Assembly (NCBI GenBank): GCA_964651475.1
Contig: CAZYXV010000010.1
Coordinates: forward strand, 62,001 to 126,000
DNA length: 64,000 nucleotides
Reading direction: 5' to 3'
From: JBGSMF01 sp964651475
GTDB lineage: Bacteria > Chloroflexota > Anaerolineae > Fen-1058
Shown: piece after piece, positions 48,634 to 56,456 of the stretch
How the letters are laid out: every line of letters begins with the position of its first letter
Position numbering within the stretch: position 1 is the first letter of the stretch
Position numbers and translations under genes: made by a program
The notes under the pieces: generated by a model
Told to the model about the DNA's origin: nothing
The model's input: the letters and a program-made list of their open reading frames with translations, nothing else
The model's database searches: none

Positions 48634-48902
48634 CGCCGCATCCCTGTCAAGGTTTCCACTGCGCCCTTGTCGCTCTTCCAGGCGCGACTGATCTTGTGCG
48701 CCAACGCATCCCACCTGGCTTCCCAATCTGAGGTGGGCTTGGCCTCAACCGGCGCAGGCTTGAGTGAAACCATGACTGCCAGCGGCGTCCCTTCAGGGCC
48801 TATCAGAGTGATGGACTCTCCCAGGTTGAGACGCTGCAACAACTCTTTAAGGTTGCGTTCAGCCATTTCGATTGGCACGCCCATAGGTATTACATTAGAC
48901 AC
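48630..48902 (-). CDS. Phd/YefM-type antitoxin
   Basis: 90 residues from a GTG at 48902 with GGAGG 6 bases upstream. The N-terminus (IPMGVPIEMAERNLKELLQR, SITLIGPEGTPLAVMVS) has the Phd/YefM beta-strand pattern; the C-terminal half (DWEARWDALAHKISRAWKS) would wrap around the PIN toxin and neutralise it. Confidence 0.78.
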   Translation of the reverse strand: MSNVIPMGVPIEMAERNLKELLQRLNLGESITLIGPEGTPLAVMVSLKPAPVEAKPTSDWEARWDALAHKISRAWKSDKGAVETLTGMRR

Positions 48903-48933
48903 AGTACACCTCCCAATGTCTATTTTACCCCGC

Positions 48934-49008
48934 AATGCCTAAACTGCAACCAGCCGGGGTTCGGGGATTTCGAAGCAAAATCCTGAATCCCCTTCATCTT
49001 CTTTATTC
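48934..49008. repeat. dispersed repeat, uninterrupted copy
   Basis: Matches 21879-21949 and includes the TTCATCTTCTTTATTC site intact, i.e. the pre-insertion form of the IS4 target. Confidence 0.8.
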
Positions 49009-49304
49009 AGGTGAAAAGATGCTTGTCGTTGACCTGGATAGGGTGGGGGCGTACTCAGGCGGGGATTGACCAGCAGCGTCACAATCGTATTCCCTGCACG
49101 CGCGGGGGTGAACCGTACCCATCGTTGTTCGTAAATTGGCAAGGCATGTATGGATGGTGTATAATCCAACCAGATAAAAAGCGGGCTCGCGCGAGGATCC
49201 AAGGGAAGTGCAGGAGTAACAGATGTGGTCATTTCGAAACAACCGTTAACCGCATGGAGGGTATTGTCGTCCCGCCGCGTCGTCTCAAAGCATTGGAAGA
49301 AGAG
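49009..49304 (+). pseudogene. truncated duplicate of recombinase tail, fic promoter and fic start
   Basis: 49009-49250 is almost identical to 46549-46790 (recombinase remnant C, TATAAT promoter, ribosome site and first fic codons). It then jumps to fic codon ~51 (CGCATGGAGGGTATTGTCGT) and stops at TGA. The reading frame ends after eight codons. Confidence 0.85.
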
Positions 49305-49337
49305 TGACCATCTGCAGGGAGCCAAAAGGCTACAACA

Positions 49338-49841
49338 ATGATTCACTTGCCAGCGCATGAATACTTGGACAAGCTCGGTATACCTTATGAAAAGGCGACC
49401 TTTCCGGTGAGCACAGACAAGGGTGCTGCCCAGGTCGCCCGGGCATTAGGCTATCGAGAACATCAAATGGTCAAGACGCTCATCTTTGAAACAGACTGCC
49501 ACGAGAGGTTGCTCGTGATGGTGGGCGGGGACCAAAGCATCGTATCGCGCCACCTGAAAAAGGTAGCTGGCTCGCGCAACATACAACTGGCAAGCGCCGA
49601 GGCTGTCAAAGAGACTACAGGCTATGAGATTGGCTCGATCCCGCCTTTTTCCTGGCAGCCCGAAGGCTTTCGCTCGTTTGTAGACGTTTCTTTGCTAGCT
49701 GAGCCTGTCTTGGGTGTTGGCGCTGGTCTATGGGGAAACGAGATCATTCTCACGCCTGAAGACCTGGCCAAAGCAAGTCGCGCCATGGTTGTCAATCTGG
49801 TGGACAAGGACATGCCTGCTCTGCCAGAGCGCGCCTTGTAA
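49338..49841 (+). CDS. YbaK/EbsC-type aminoacyl-tRNA deacylase
   Basis: 167 residues: HEYLDKLGIPYEKATFPVST, the Lys of MVKTLIFETD (catalytic in YbaK/ProX), GDQSIVSRHLKK, GYEIGSIPPFSW and VGAGLWGNEIILTPEDLAKA. The family hydrolyses mischarged Cys- or Ala-tRNAPro and related tRNAs. GGAG lies upstream. Intact despite surrounding debris. Confidence 0.9.
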   Translation: MIHLPAHEYLDKLGIPYEKATFPVSTDKGAAQVARALGYREHQMVKTLIFETDCHERLLVMVGGDQSIVSRHLKKVAGSRNIQLASAEAVKETTGYEIGSIPPFSWQPEGFRSFVDVSLLAEPVLGVGAGLWGNEIILTPEDLAKASRAMVVNLVDKDMPALPERAL

Positions 49842-49934
49842 CAACCTTACTCCCAACAGCCAGCCCATACCAACGATCCATGCTATTGGCCGTATCGACG
49901 CGTTAAGGTCACTGCTGGCGACTCCCTCCTGACC

Positions 49935-50825
49935 TCACAGCTCGCTCAACTTTTCCACCGCCGCCCTTCGATCTGCCTCGGTGGAGCGTGTGTACCGCGC
50001 TGTTGTATTGATATTCTCGTGCCCCAGCAAGTCCGCTACTGTCACCAGGTCAACTTTACCCTCGCGCAACAGCAGCGTTGCAAAGGTATGCCTCAAAGTG
50101 TGCGGCGACACATCCTCAAGCCCGGCCTGCCGCGCGTACTTGTCCAGCGTACGCCACACCCCTGATGACGTGATTGCCTCGCCGCGTTGGCCGATGAAGA
50201 GATGATCGTCGTTAGCCTGGGCAGGGTGGGGGCGTACCGGGATGTACTCACTCAGGGAGCGGCGCGCCTCGGCGTTCAATGGGATTTCTCTGAATTTCTC
50301 ACCCTTGCCCGAACGTACGATCAGTTTGCCAGAGCGCGGCTTGAGCTCCATGTCATCCAGCGTCAAGGCGCACAGCTCGCCCACTCTGAGGCCGGTGTTG
50401 GCCAGCAGCGCCACAATCGCCGCGTGCAAGGGCTTGCCGGACTGCTGCACCTTGCGCAGCAGCCGGTTGAGGTCAGCGCGTTCCAGGGCTTTGGGCGGGG
50501 TCTTGGCTTGTTTGACGCCCTTGATGCCGGCGGTGGGATCGGACTTGAGGATGCCGGCGCTCAGCGCCCAACGGCAGAAGGTGGTGAGCGCGGCCAGTTT
50601 GCGGTTGACAGTGGATGGCTTGAGCTTGCGCACTTTCAGGTGCGCCACATAGGCGCGCACATCTTCGTGAGTCATCTTGGCAGGCTTGAACGCTTCGCCG
50701 TAGGTTTGCTGGAACCACACGGCATACTCTCGGAGGTCGGCGAGATAGCCGTGGCGGGTGAGGTCGCTCTTGCCCTGGTGGGCGAGGTCTTTGTCGAACG
50801 CATCCAGAAAATCGTGCTTGACCAT
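49935..50825 (-). CDS. XerC/D-like tyrosine recombinase (intact)
   Basis: 296 residues from the ATG at 50825 (GGAG upstream). SAM-like N-domain (FLDAFDKDLAHQGKSDLTRH), box I LLANTGLRVGELCALTL, Lys in SGKGEKFREIPL, box II SPHTLRHTFATLL, and LLGHENINTTARYTRST with catalytic His and Tyr. All five catalytic positions are present. It is the parent-like full copy of the remnants at 5.6, 46.3, 49.0 and 51.9 kb. Probably a mobile integrase rather than the cell's XerC. Confidence 0.93.
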   Translation of the reverse strand: MVKHDFLDAFDKDLAHQGKSDLTRHGYLADLREYAVWFQQTYGEAFKPAKMTHEDVRAYVAHLKVRKLKPSTVNRKLAALTTFCRWALSAGILKSDPTAGIKGVKQAKTPPKALERADLNRLLRKVQQSGKPLHAAIVALLANTGLRVGELCALTLDDMELKPRSGKLIVRSGKGEKFREIPLNAEARRSLSEYIPVRPHPAQANDDHLFIGQRGEAITSSGVWRTLDKYARQAGLEDVSPHTLRHTFATLLLREGKVDLVTVADLLGHENINTTARYTRSTEADRRAAVEKLSEL

Positions 50826-50840
50826 TGGGGTTCTCCTCAC

Positions 50841-51116
50841 AACTAGGCAATTCGGCGAAGCCGAATCGGGGCGCGACTAAAATGTTATCGTGCGAATTTT
50901 TTGGTCGTTGTTTGGCCTGGCTCGTATTGAGGTGAATACCCCAAAAGGCCAATTTTGTCAAAACGAGGCATATTGTTATGATACGTTATCGTGCGTTATC
51001 AGAGGAGAGGCTAGCAAGACAGCCAACACTTTATTCATGTAGGATTGGGAAGTTAACGGGACTATGAGACAGGTAGGCAAGTGATGGTGCCGAGTAGCAA
51101 AGGGTAATCGCATATC
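50841..51116. other. region upstream of the recombinase with repeats
   Basis: Contains the palindrome ATTCGGC-GAA-GCCGAAT (50850-50866) and two direct copies of GTTATCGTGCG (50884-50894 and 50985-50995). No gene is seen. These may be recombinase binding or operator sites. Confidence 0.5.
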
Positions 51117-51144
51117 TTGACACCAGACACTCATAGAGTATAAT
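51117..51144 (+). promoter_or_regulatory. consensus promoter of the ModE-like gene (leaderless)
   Basis: TTGACA (51117-51122), 16 bp, TATAAT (51139-51144). The ATG at 51150 lies six bases after the -10, so the message would start at the ATG; no Shine-Dalgarno is present. Confidence 0.75.
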
Positions 51145-51149
51145 CGCCT

Positions 51150-51497
51150 ATGATGTCAACTCCACTTAAACCTTATTCAAATCTGTGGATCGAGTGCGAG
51201 GGCCAGGTGGTGCTAAGCAAGTGGCGTGTTCGATTGCTAGAGGTTATCGAAGAGACCGGCTCGATCAGCGCGGCCGCCGTGCGAATGAACGTGCATTATC
51301 GCCGCGCGTGGGACAAGCTGGACGAGATGGAAAAGAGCCTGGGGGTACGATTGGTCGAGCGCCAGACGGGCGGAGCAGGCGGCGGCGGCGCCCATCTGAC
51401 GGAAGCCGGGCGCGATTACGTGGCGCGCTTTCAACGTTTTGCGCAAGGCATTGACGAGGTCATCGCCAGCCACTTTCAGCAAGCCTTTGATACATAA
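51150..51497 (+). CDS. ModE-type winged-helix regulator without molybdate-binding domain
   Basis: 115 residues: LLEVIEETGSISAAAVRMNV, then HYRRAWDKLDEMEKSLGVRL and GGAGGGGAHLTEAGRDYV match the LysR-like N-terminal DNA-binding domain of ModE. The molybdate-sensing (MOP) domain is absent. It lies within 15 kb of moeA, mogA/moaB and a molybdenum hydroxylase, which it could control. Confidence 0.88.
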   Translation: MMSTPLKPYSNLWIECEGQVVLSKWRVRLLEVIEETGSISAAAVRMNVHYRRAWDKLDEMEKSLGVRLVERQTGGAGGGGAHLTEAGRDYVARFQRFAQGIDEVIASHFQQAFDT

Positions 51498-51541
51498 CGC
51501 GGCCGCTGGCTCTACTGCGTGTTACGAGCCTATCCAAGGCC

Positions 51542-51834
51542 CTATTTCTGGCGGATAAATTCTACCAGTTTTTCCACCGGCCACGTGTTGGCCACATCCT
51601 CTGCCCTGGCCCACGCCCGGCGCGCCACCGCTACGCCAAACGCCATCACGTCCAGCCCGGCGGCGTCGTGTGCGTCCGAGTTGACGGTCAGCACGTAGCC
51701 CAGCTCGAGCGCGCAGCGCGCGCGTGAATATCGTCCAGGTCAAGCTGGCTGGGGTGCGCATTGATTTCCATCATCGTGCGCGTCCGGGTTGCCGTCTGCA
51801 AGATTGCCTCGTAATCCAGGTTCGCTCCCTCATG
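51542..51834 (-). pseudogene. polX: 3' remnant of a PHP-domain/DNA polymerase X gene
   Basis: The minus strand encodes NLDYEAILQTATRTRTMMEI, NAHPSQLDLDDIHAR, then, after a frameshift near 51722, ALELGYVLTVNSDAHD, AAGLDVMAFGVAVARRAW and a normal end at 51542. This matches the C-terminal PHP domain of bacterial PolX. The 5' side is cut off exactly where recombinase remnant D begins. Confidence 0.82.
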
Positions 51835-52125
51835 TTGGCCGATGAATAGATGGGTGTCATCAGCCCGAACAGGATGGGGGCGTACTCGTGTCGTGGGCGT
51901 GAGTTCCGTTCTGCGCGCTATAGAAAGCGCGCCTACGGGTAGTTTTGCCAGCCAGTCAGGCCAGCAGCGTCACAATCGCCGCGTGCATGGGCTTGCCGGA
52001 CTGTTGCACCTTGCGCAGCAGCCGGTTGAGGTCAGCGCGTTCGAGAGCCTTGGACGGAGTCTTATTTGTTTGATGCCTCTGTTGTCGCGGTGGGATCGGA
52101 CTTGAGGATGCCGGCGGTCAGCGAG
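51835..52125 (-). pseudogene. tyrosine recombinase remnant D
   Basis: Matches 50190-50235, then has about 70 bp of unrelated insert, then matches 50400-50560 of the recombinase gene (CAGCAGCGTCACAATCGCCG onwards). No frame. The join is at the same GCGTACTC point as in remnants A-C. 52126-52241 shows nothing further. Confidence 0.75.
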
Positions 52126-52241
52126 GCAGCCTGCACCACAGCCTGGGTGCTATCCTCGGGAAAATCGGACGCCACCTGGCTTTAGGTTGGCAACCACCTG
52201 CCACATGTTACAAGTATTGGGTTTAGGGGCCATCCCGACGA

Positions 52242-52712
52242 TCATGGGGACAGCGTCCCATCCCAACTGAGTTTATCGCCCTGCTCATCGCCATCCTTCA
52301 CGACAAGCTCCTTTGCACCGGTCTGGGTGTGATAGCATGCAATCCCCTCGTTCAAGAGTTCCAGGAGCCCCCGGACCTTTTTGCCGAGTTTTTCCTCCCG
52401 GCTCCCCAGTAATTGATAAAAGGGTTCCTCCGTGATGCCGGCGGCTTCATCCAAGGTCTTGCCCTTCACAAGAGTACACAACACCTCGACAGCGACATTG
52501 GCCACGGGTTCACAGGCGCAGAGATACTTGATATCTGCAATCCGGCAGTCGGCCACCTGGAGATAGAGCTGCATGTAATTGCCGGGATCGCTGCAATCAA
52601 TCATCTTTGCGCCGATCGCTTCCACGAAAACGGAAGGATGCTCCAATCCACCGGCATTCGGGAAATCCTCCTTCAGCAAACGGCGATAATATTTAATGAC
52701 TGTTTCATCCAT
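52242..52712 (-). CDS. IscU/NifU-like Fe-S scaffold
   Basis: 156 residues: NAGGLEHPSVFVEAIGAKMI, DCSDPGNYMQLYLQVADCRI, then IKYLCACEPVANVAVEVL and LVKGKTLDEAAGITEEPFYQ. The layout follows IscU/NifU N-domains, including the third Cys region, but with CAC rather than GC and a longer C-terminal tail. It follows the desulfurase gene in the same direction, so it likely receives sulfur from it. Confidence 0.78.
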   Translation of the reverse strand: MDETVIKYYRRLLKEDFPNAGGLEHPSVFVEAIGAKMIDCSDPGNYMQLYLQVADCRIADIKYLCACEPVANVAVEVLCTLVKGKTLDEAAGITEEPFYQLLGSREEKLGKKVRGLLELLNEGIACYHTQTGAKELVVKDGDEQGDKLSWDGTLSP

Positions 52713-52748
52713 GCGATTTCCTTCCCAACCTACTCTACCCCCCCTATT

Positions 52749-54092
52749 CTATAGATAACTCCGCTCTTTAAAGACCTCATCGAGCGTCTCCAAAAAGACA
52801 TCACATTCCGCGAGCGTATTGTAAAGGTACAGAGATACCCGATAGACCATCCGGTGTTCTCGGTGCGACTTGGGGCGGGTCCAGTTCGGACCGAATTGCT
52901 CATTGAAATAGGAATGGGCGCAAAAGACGCCATCTCTGATCATAATATTGTTCTTGGCGTTCAGCTCATTGGCGATCCCCACGGCATTGGGCCTTCGGAC
53001 ATCGAAGGTCAGAATTCCTCCCCGCCGCGCCGCCTCTTGGGGACCCACTATTCGGAACCACCCCGCATCGCCGTAACGGCCTAGCAGCGTCTCGGTCAGG
53101 TGGCTGTTCAGCCGATGCTCGTGGGCGGTGATCCGGTCCATCCCGATTTGCCGAAGGTATTCAACCGCTGCCCCGGAGGCGATCAGACCGGCGTAATTCT
53201 GGATCCCCGCCTCGAACCGCTCCGGCGCCTCCAAAAGACGATAGGAATCGTAGGTTGCATCGCCGGCAGTGCCCCCACCCAGGATCGCCGGTTCGATGAC
53301 ATCGTCCCCCGCTTCCCATTCCTCGATCCCCCGTCCTACGAGTTCCCTTTTTGCGTAGAGGACGCCCACTCCCCGCGGCCCGCACATCTTGTGGAGGGAA
53401 AAGGCCAGGAAATCCACGTCGAGGGCGCGAACGTCAACGGCCTGATGCGGCACCGTCTGGGCACCGTCGAGGAGCACCCGGGCGCCATAGCGGTGGGCGA
53501 TGGCAATGATGTCTTTGGCAGGGAGGGTGGCGCCGGTGACGTTTGATGTCCAGGCCATGCTCACCAGGCGCACTCGCTTTTCCTTGAAATGATCTTCGAA
53601 GGCCTCGAGGTTAAAGCCATCCCCAGGATTGGCCACAGTGTGAGCGACCTTGATCGGGCCTGACTTTTGCAACCGCAGCCAGGGAAGCAGGTTCGAGTTA
53701 TGTTCCTGATCGGTCAGAAGGACCACATCTCCCGGCTTGAACCTAAAGCCCAGGGCCACCGTACTGATGGCATGGGTCGTATTCAACGTGAAGATGATCT
53801 CTTTTTCCGACCCGGCATTGATGAATTCGGCGATCGACTGCCGCGTCCCCTTGATCTCCATCTCGGCATTCCCCTCGATGCGGCGGGTCACCTCTTCGGC
53901 AAACCAGTGGTGGCTTCTCCCGCCGCCGCAGGAGGGATAGTCCGTGTAGTACTCGTTGATGGCGGCGATGACCTGCCGCGGGACCAGCGTCGTGCAGGCG
54001 TTGTCCAGATAGACGGGTGGTTTATCGTTCCGCCGTCTTTCCAGTGATGGGAAATCGTCTCGGTATATTTCCAGCAAGGTTTGATGATTCAT
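52749..54092 (-). CDS. cysteine desulfurase-like class V aminotransferase (SufS/CsdA type)
   Basis: 447 residues. LDNACTTLVPRQVIAAINEY is the N-terminal motif, TLNTTHAISTVALGF and DGAQTVPHQAVDVRALDVDF the PLP pocket, FSLHKMCGPRGVGVLY carries the PLP Lys, and MIRDGVFCAHSYFN the catalytic Cys in the group II RxGxxCA setting. It liberates sulfur from cysteine as a persulfide. Base composition and spelling differ slightly from the neighbours, hinting at transfer together with the scaffold gene. Confidence 0.88.
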   Translation of the reverse strand: MNHQTLLEIYRDDFPSLERRRNDKPPVYLDNACTTLVPRQVIAAINEYYTDYPSCGGGRSHHWFAEEVTRRIEGNAEMEIKGTRQSIAEFINAGSEKEIIFTLNTTHAISTVALGFRFKPGDVVLLTDQEHNSNLLPWLRLQKSGPIKVAHTVANPGDGFNLEAFEDHFKEKRVRLVSMAWTSNVTGATLPAKDIIAIAHRYGARVLLDGAQTVPHQAVDVRALDVDFLAFSLHKMCGPRGVGVLYAKRELVGRGIEEWEAGDDVIEPAILGGGTAGDATYDSYRLLEAPERFEAGIQNYAGLIASGAAVEYLRQIGMDRITAHEHRLNSHLTETLLGRYGDAGWFRIVGPQEAARRGGILTFDVRRPNAVGIANELNAKNNIMIRDGVFCAHSYFNEQFGPNWTRPKSHREHRMVYRVSLYLYNTLAECDVFLETLDEVFKERSYL

Positions 54093-54114
54093 AACTTACT
54101 ACCAGCGTCCTTTT

Positions 54115-54636
54115 TTACACTAACGCCGCAAGCTGTGCGCGGCGGTCGGCAAAGGCGGCGTCACCGGCCACGACCGGACACTCTTCAATGGTGTGTTTTT
54201 GTTGCAGCAAGCCAAAGGCAAACGCCATGCACGTGGCCTCGCCGCAGCGTTTGCAATTGGTCTGCGGCAACAGCGTCCACACGTCCAGGGGGCGCGGCGC
54301 GCGGCGAATGGTCTTGACCGGCTGGATGGTGTCACGCTGATCCCAACACTGGTTGAGCAGGTCGCACACCGCCGAAAGCAAGTCTAGCCCTTCAGCGGTG
54401 TCTTTGACCTGGGTGATCATCACCTTGTCAGGATAGAACGTGATAAAGCCCGGCTGCCGGCGCAAAGTAAGAGTGCCTGCTTCGGGATTGAACGAGATGA
54501 TATTCGGTGCGACCGCCGCCACCAGCGGCAGGACCCCATCCAGATTGCGCGAAGGTTGAGCGATCACGATGATTTTGCCGGGTTCGGCCAGACATGGAAG
54601 CGTTTTGGTTAGCACCAATGAGTCCAGGAATGACAT
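54115..54636 (-). CDS. 4Fe-4S domain protein, paralogue 1
   Basis: 173 residues. The C-terminal cluster motif LLPQTNCKRCGEATCMAFAF, then IEECP, is the CxxCxxxxC...C pattern of the FeS (PF04060-like) domain found in acetyl-CoA synthase and ferredoxin reductase subunits. The N-terminal 110 residues (LTLRRQPGFITFYPDKVMIT) are specific to a small family. It pairs with the next gene. Role unknown, probably electron transfer or cluster carriage. Confidence 0.78.
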   Translation of the reverse strand: MSFLDSLVLTKTLPCLAEPGKIIVIAQPSRNLDGVLPLVAAVAPNIISFNPEAGTLTLRRQPGFITFYPDKVMITQVKDTAEGLDLLSAVCDLLNQCWDQRDTIQPVKTIRRAPRPLDVWTLLPQTNCKRCGEATCMAFAFGLLQQKHTIEECPVVAGDAAFADRRAQLAALV

Positions 54637-54666
54637 TGTACCCTCCAGCGCCGGTCGGTGGTCAGT

Positions 54667-55206
54667 TTACCTCATTGCCGGCATGTCTTCAATGATGATG
54701 TCCTGCAGCGCGGCGAGTTTATCCGCGTGCTGCGGCTCGAACAGCGGTGGACAGTCTTGCAGCTTTTGCTGCGACGCCACCAATTTGAGCGCAAAGGTAA
54801 AGCACGTTGGCTGGCCACATTGCTTGCAATTGGTCTGCGGCAGCAGTTTGAACACTTGCATCGGCACAGGGCGTCGGCGCGTTTCGTAGGATGGCTCGAT
54901 CTCGGCGCGGCGTTCCCACGTGCGGTTGACCAGCGCAATCAGCCCATCCAGTTCCTTTTGCGCGCCTTCGCGGTCTTGGGCATTACTCACCGCGATCTCG
55001 TAAGGGTGAAACGCCACATTATGCCCAGCCTTTTTCCACAACAGCGCCGGGGCGTCGGGCAGGTATACGGCGCCGCGCAGCGTGGCGTTGAGATAGGGAA
55101 ATATCTCGCGGATGTCGGCGATCAGGCGTGCCTTGGCCGTAAAGCGTTCCGCGCCCGGCTCGCATGGTGGGGTCAGCACTTGCAGGTCGTATGTCTCGAT
55201 GAGCAT
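54667..55206 (-). CDS. 4Fe-4S domain protein, paralogue 2
   Basis: 179 residues from the ATG at 55206 (AAAGGAGATC upstream). C-terminal motif LLPQTNCKQCGQPTCFTFAL, then LQDCPPL; the N-terminal part (FPYLNATLRGAVYLPDAPAL, NVAFHPYEIAVSNAQDREGA) aligns loosely with its neighbour. Gene order (desulfurase, scaffold, two Fe-S proteins) suggests a redox set. Confidence 0.78.
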   Translation of the reverse strand: MLIETYDLQVLTPPCEPGAERFTAKARLIADIREIFPYLNATLRGAVYLPDAPALLWKKAGHNVAFHPYEIAVSNAQDREGAQKELDGLIALVNRTWERRAEIEPSYETRRRPVPMQVFKLLPQTNCKQCGQPTCFTFALKLVASQQKLQDCPPLFEPQHADKLAALQDIIIEDMPAMR

Positions 55207-55256
55207 GTGATCTCCTTTCAATCCAATTGCTACGCCAGCGTGCGCACAGCCAATGC

Positions 55257-56456
55257 TCATTCATTGTCGGTCATCTGCATTGCCGGGCCAACAGAGAGCA
55301 ACATCAACATGGTCATAACGATGGCGGAGGTCAAACACCACGCGCATACTGCGCGGATGACGAACGGCTCCAGATAAGTCAGGTACAGCGAGAACAAGGT
55401 GCCAAACAACGTCATACCAAGTATTGCCAGCGGCGCATAATCCGCCAGTTGATCAGAGCGGAATTGTCCCCACAGCCAGGTAACCAGGATCGCCACATAG
55501 CCTATCACGCCCAGCACTCCCACCGGCAACACGCCCAACAGTTTGGCGTACGCGCTGCTTTGCACGGCGTTGCAATCGCCCACCGGCCCGCAGACCACCG
55601 AGACAGCCTGGGTCTCCACGTACGCGAGGTAGCCAGCCACACCCAAACCAGCCAAGGCCAGGAGTGGAGTAGCCAACTCTAACCATTCCGGCATTGGGCG
55701 TGGAGGAAAACCACGCAAGCTGCGCATTACGACAACGCCAGTGTATATCAATGCGGCGACCATGGCGACCATAATCGCGATGGCCAGCGCAAAGCCGTTC
55801 GATCGAGAAGGCGCAGGCGGATCGCTGGCGGGCGTCGCAGCGACCGTTGCCGGCGTAACAGATAGCGCGACCAGCGTAGGCGTGGGCGCAGGTTGCGCGG
55901 GTGTGATAATGCCCTGCCCGGCGTCGGGACAGCCGGAGGCCGCGCACGCTTTGACCGCAGTTTCCATTTCTCGCCCGACTTGCTCATTGTAACCTACCCA
56001 GTGGCGATCACCGATAAAGGTGGTGGGCACGCCGCTCGACTCGAATCCATCGGCATTGGCCATCTTGATAAAAAGCTCGCGGTTTTCCGGCGAGTTCCAC
56101 ACTTCAAGGGCGTGCACCTTGACGGGATACTGCTGTTTCAGTCTTTCCAGGAAGGGCTTTTCCTCGGCGCAGTGCGGGCAGCCGTCGCCCCAGAAAAAGT
56201 AGATAATCACTGGCCCGCCGCTCGATGCGGGGGTAGGCGTTGCGGATAGGGCGGCTGCTTCCGCATGCACGGCAGTGTTCAACGTAGCCGTGGACTCGGG
56301 CGGCAACCCCTCGTCACAGATATGACACGCCTTTTCGGTCGGCGTGGGGCGCGGCGTGTTGGTTGCGGCTTGCGCGTGGACAAGCGGCGAATACGCCAAC
56401 AGTCCAATCAACATCAAGGCGATTGCCCCCGTCAATACAAGATATTTTTGCATCAT
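55257..56456 (-). CDS. thioredoxin-VKOR fusion, thiol-oxidation membrane protein
   Basis: About 399 residues. Signal/TM (LVLTGAIALMLIGLLAYSPL), a short segment with an extra CHIC motif, an extracytoplasmic thioredoxin domain (IIYFFWGDGCPHCAEEKPFL, cis-Pro in SSGVPTTFIG), a Pro/Thr linker, then a four- to five-helix VKOR domain with CGPVGDCNAVQSS and the quinone-site CAWC near the C-terminus. VKOR passes electrons from thiols to quinones, so the fusion would form disulfides in exported proteins by itself. The order Trx-VKOR is the reverse of the common VKOR-Trx fusion. The start overlaps the stop of the glycosidase gene. Confidence 0.88.
   Translation of the reverse strand: MMQKYLVLTGAIALMLIGLLAYSPLVHAQAATNTPRPTPTEKACHICDEGLPPESTATLNTAVHAEAAALSATPTPASSGGPVIIYFFWGDGCPHCAEEKPFLERLKQQYPVKVHALEVWNSPENRELFIKMANADGFESSGVPTTFIGDRHWVGYNEQVGREMETAVKACAASGCPDAGQGIITPAQPAPTPTLVALSVTPATVAATPASDPPAPSRSNGFALAIAIMVAMVAALIYTGVVVMRSLRGFPPRPMPEWLELATPLLALAGLGVAGYLAYVETQAVSVVCGPVGDCNAVQSSAYAKLLGVLPVGVLGVIGYVAILVTWLWGQFRSDQLADYAPLAILGMTLFGTLFSLYLTYLEPFVIRAVCAWCLTSAIVMTMLMLLSVGPAMQMTDNE

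Noticed and set aside
36000..52000. Third copy of the tRNA-Pro att core marking the right end of the 24-37 kb element
   Set aside because: I looked for GGTTCAAGTCCTCTCGCCCC near the terminators and recombinase remnants and did not see it; the right boundary stays undefined.
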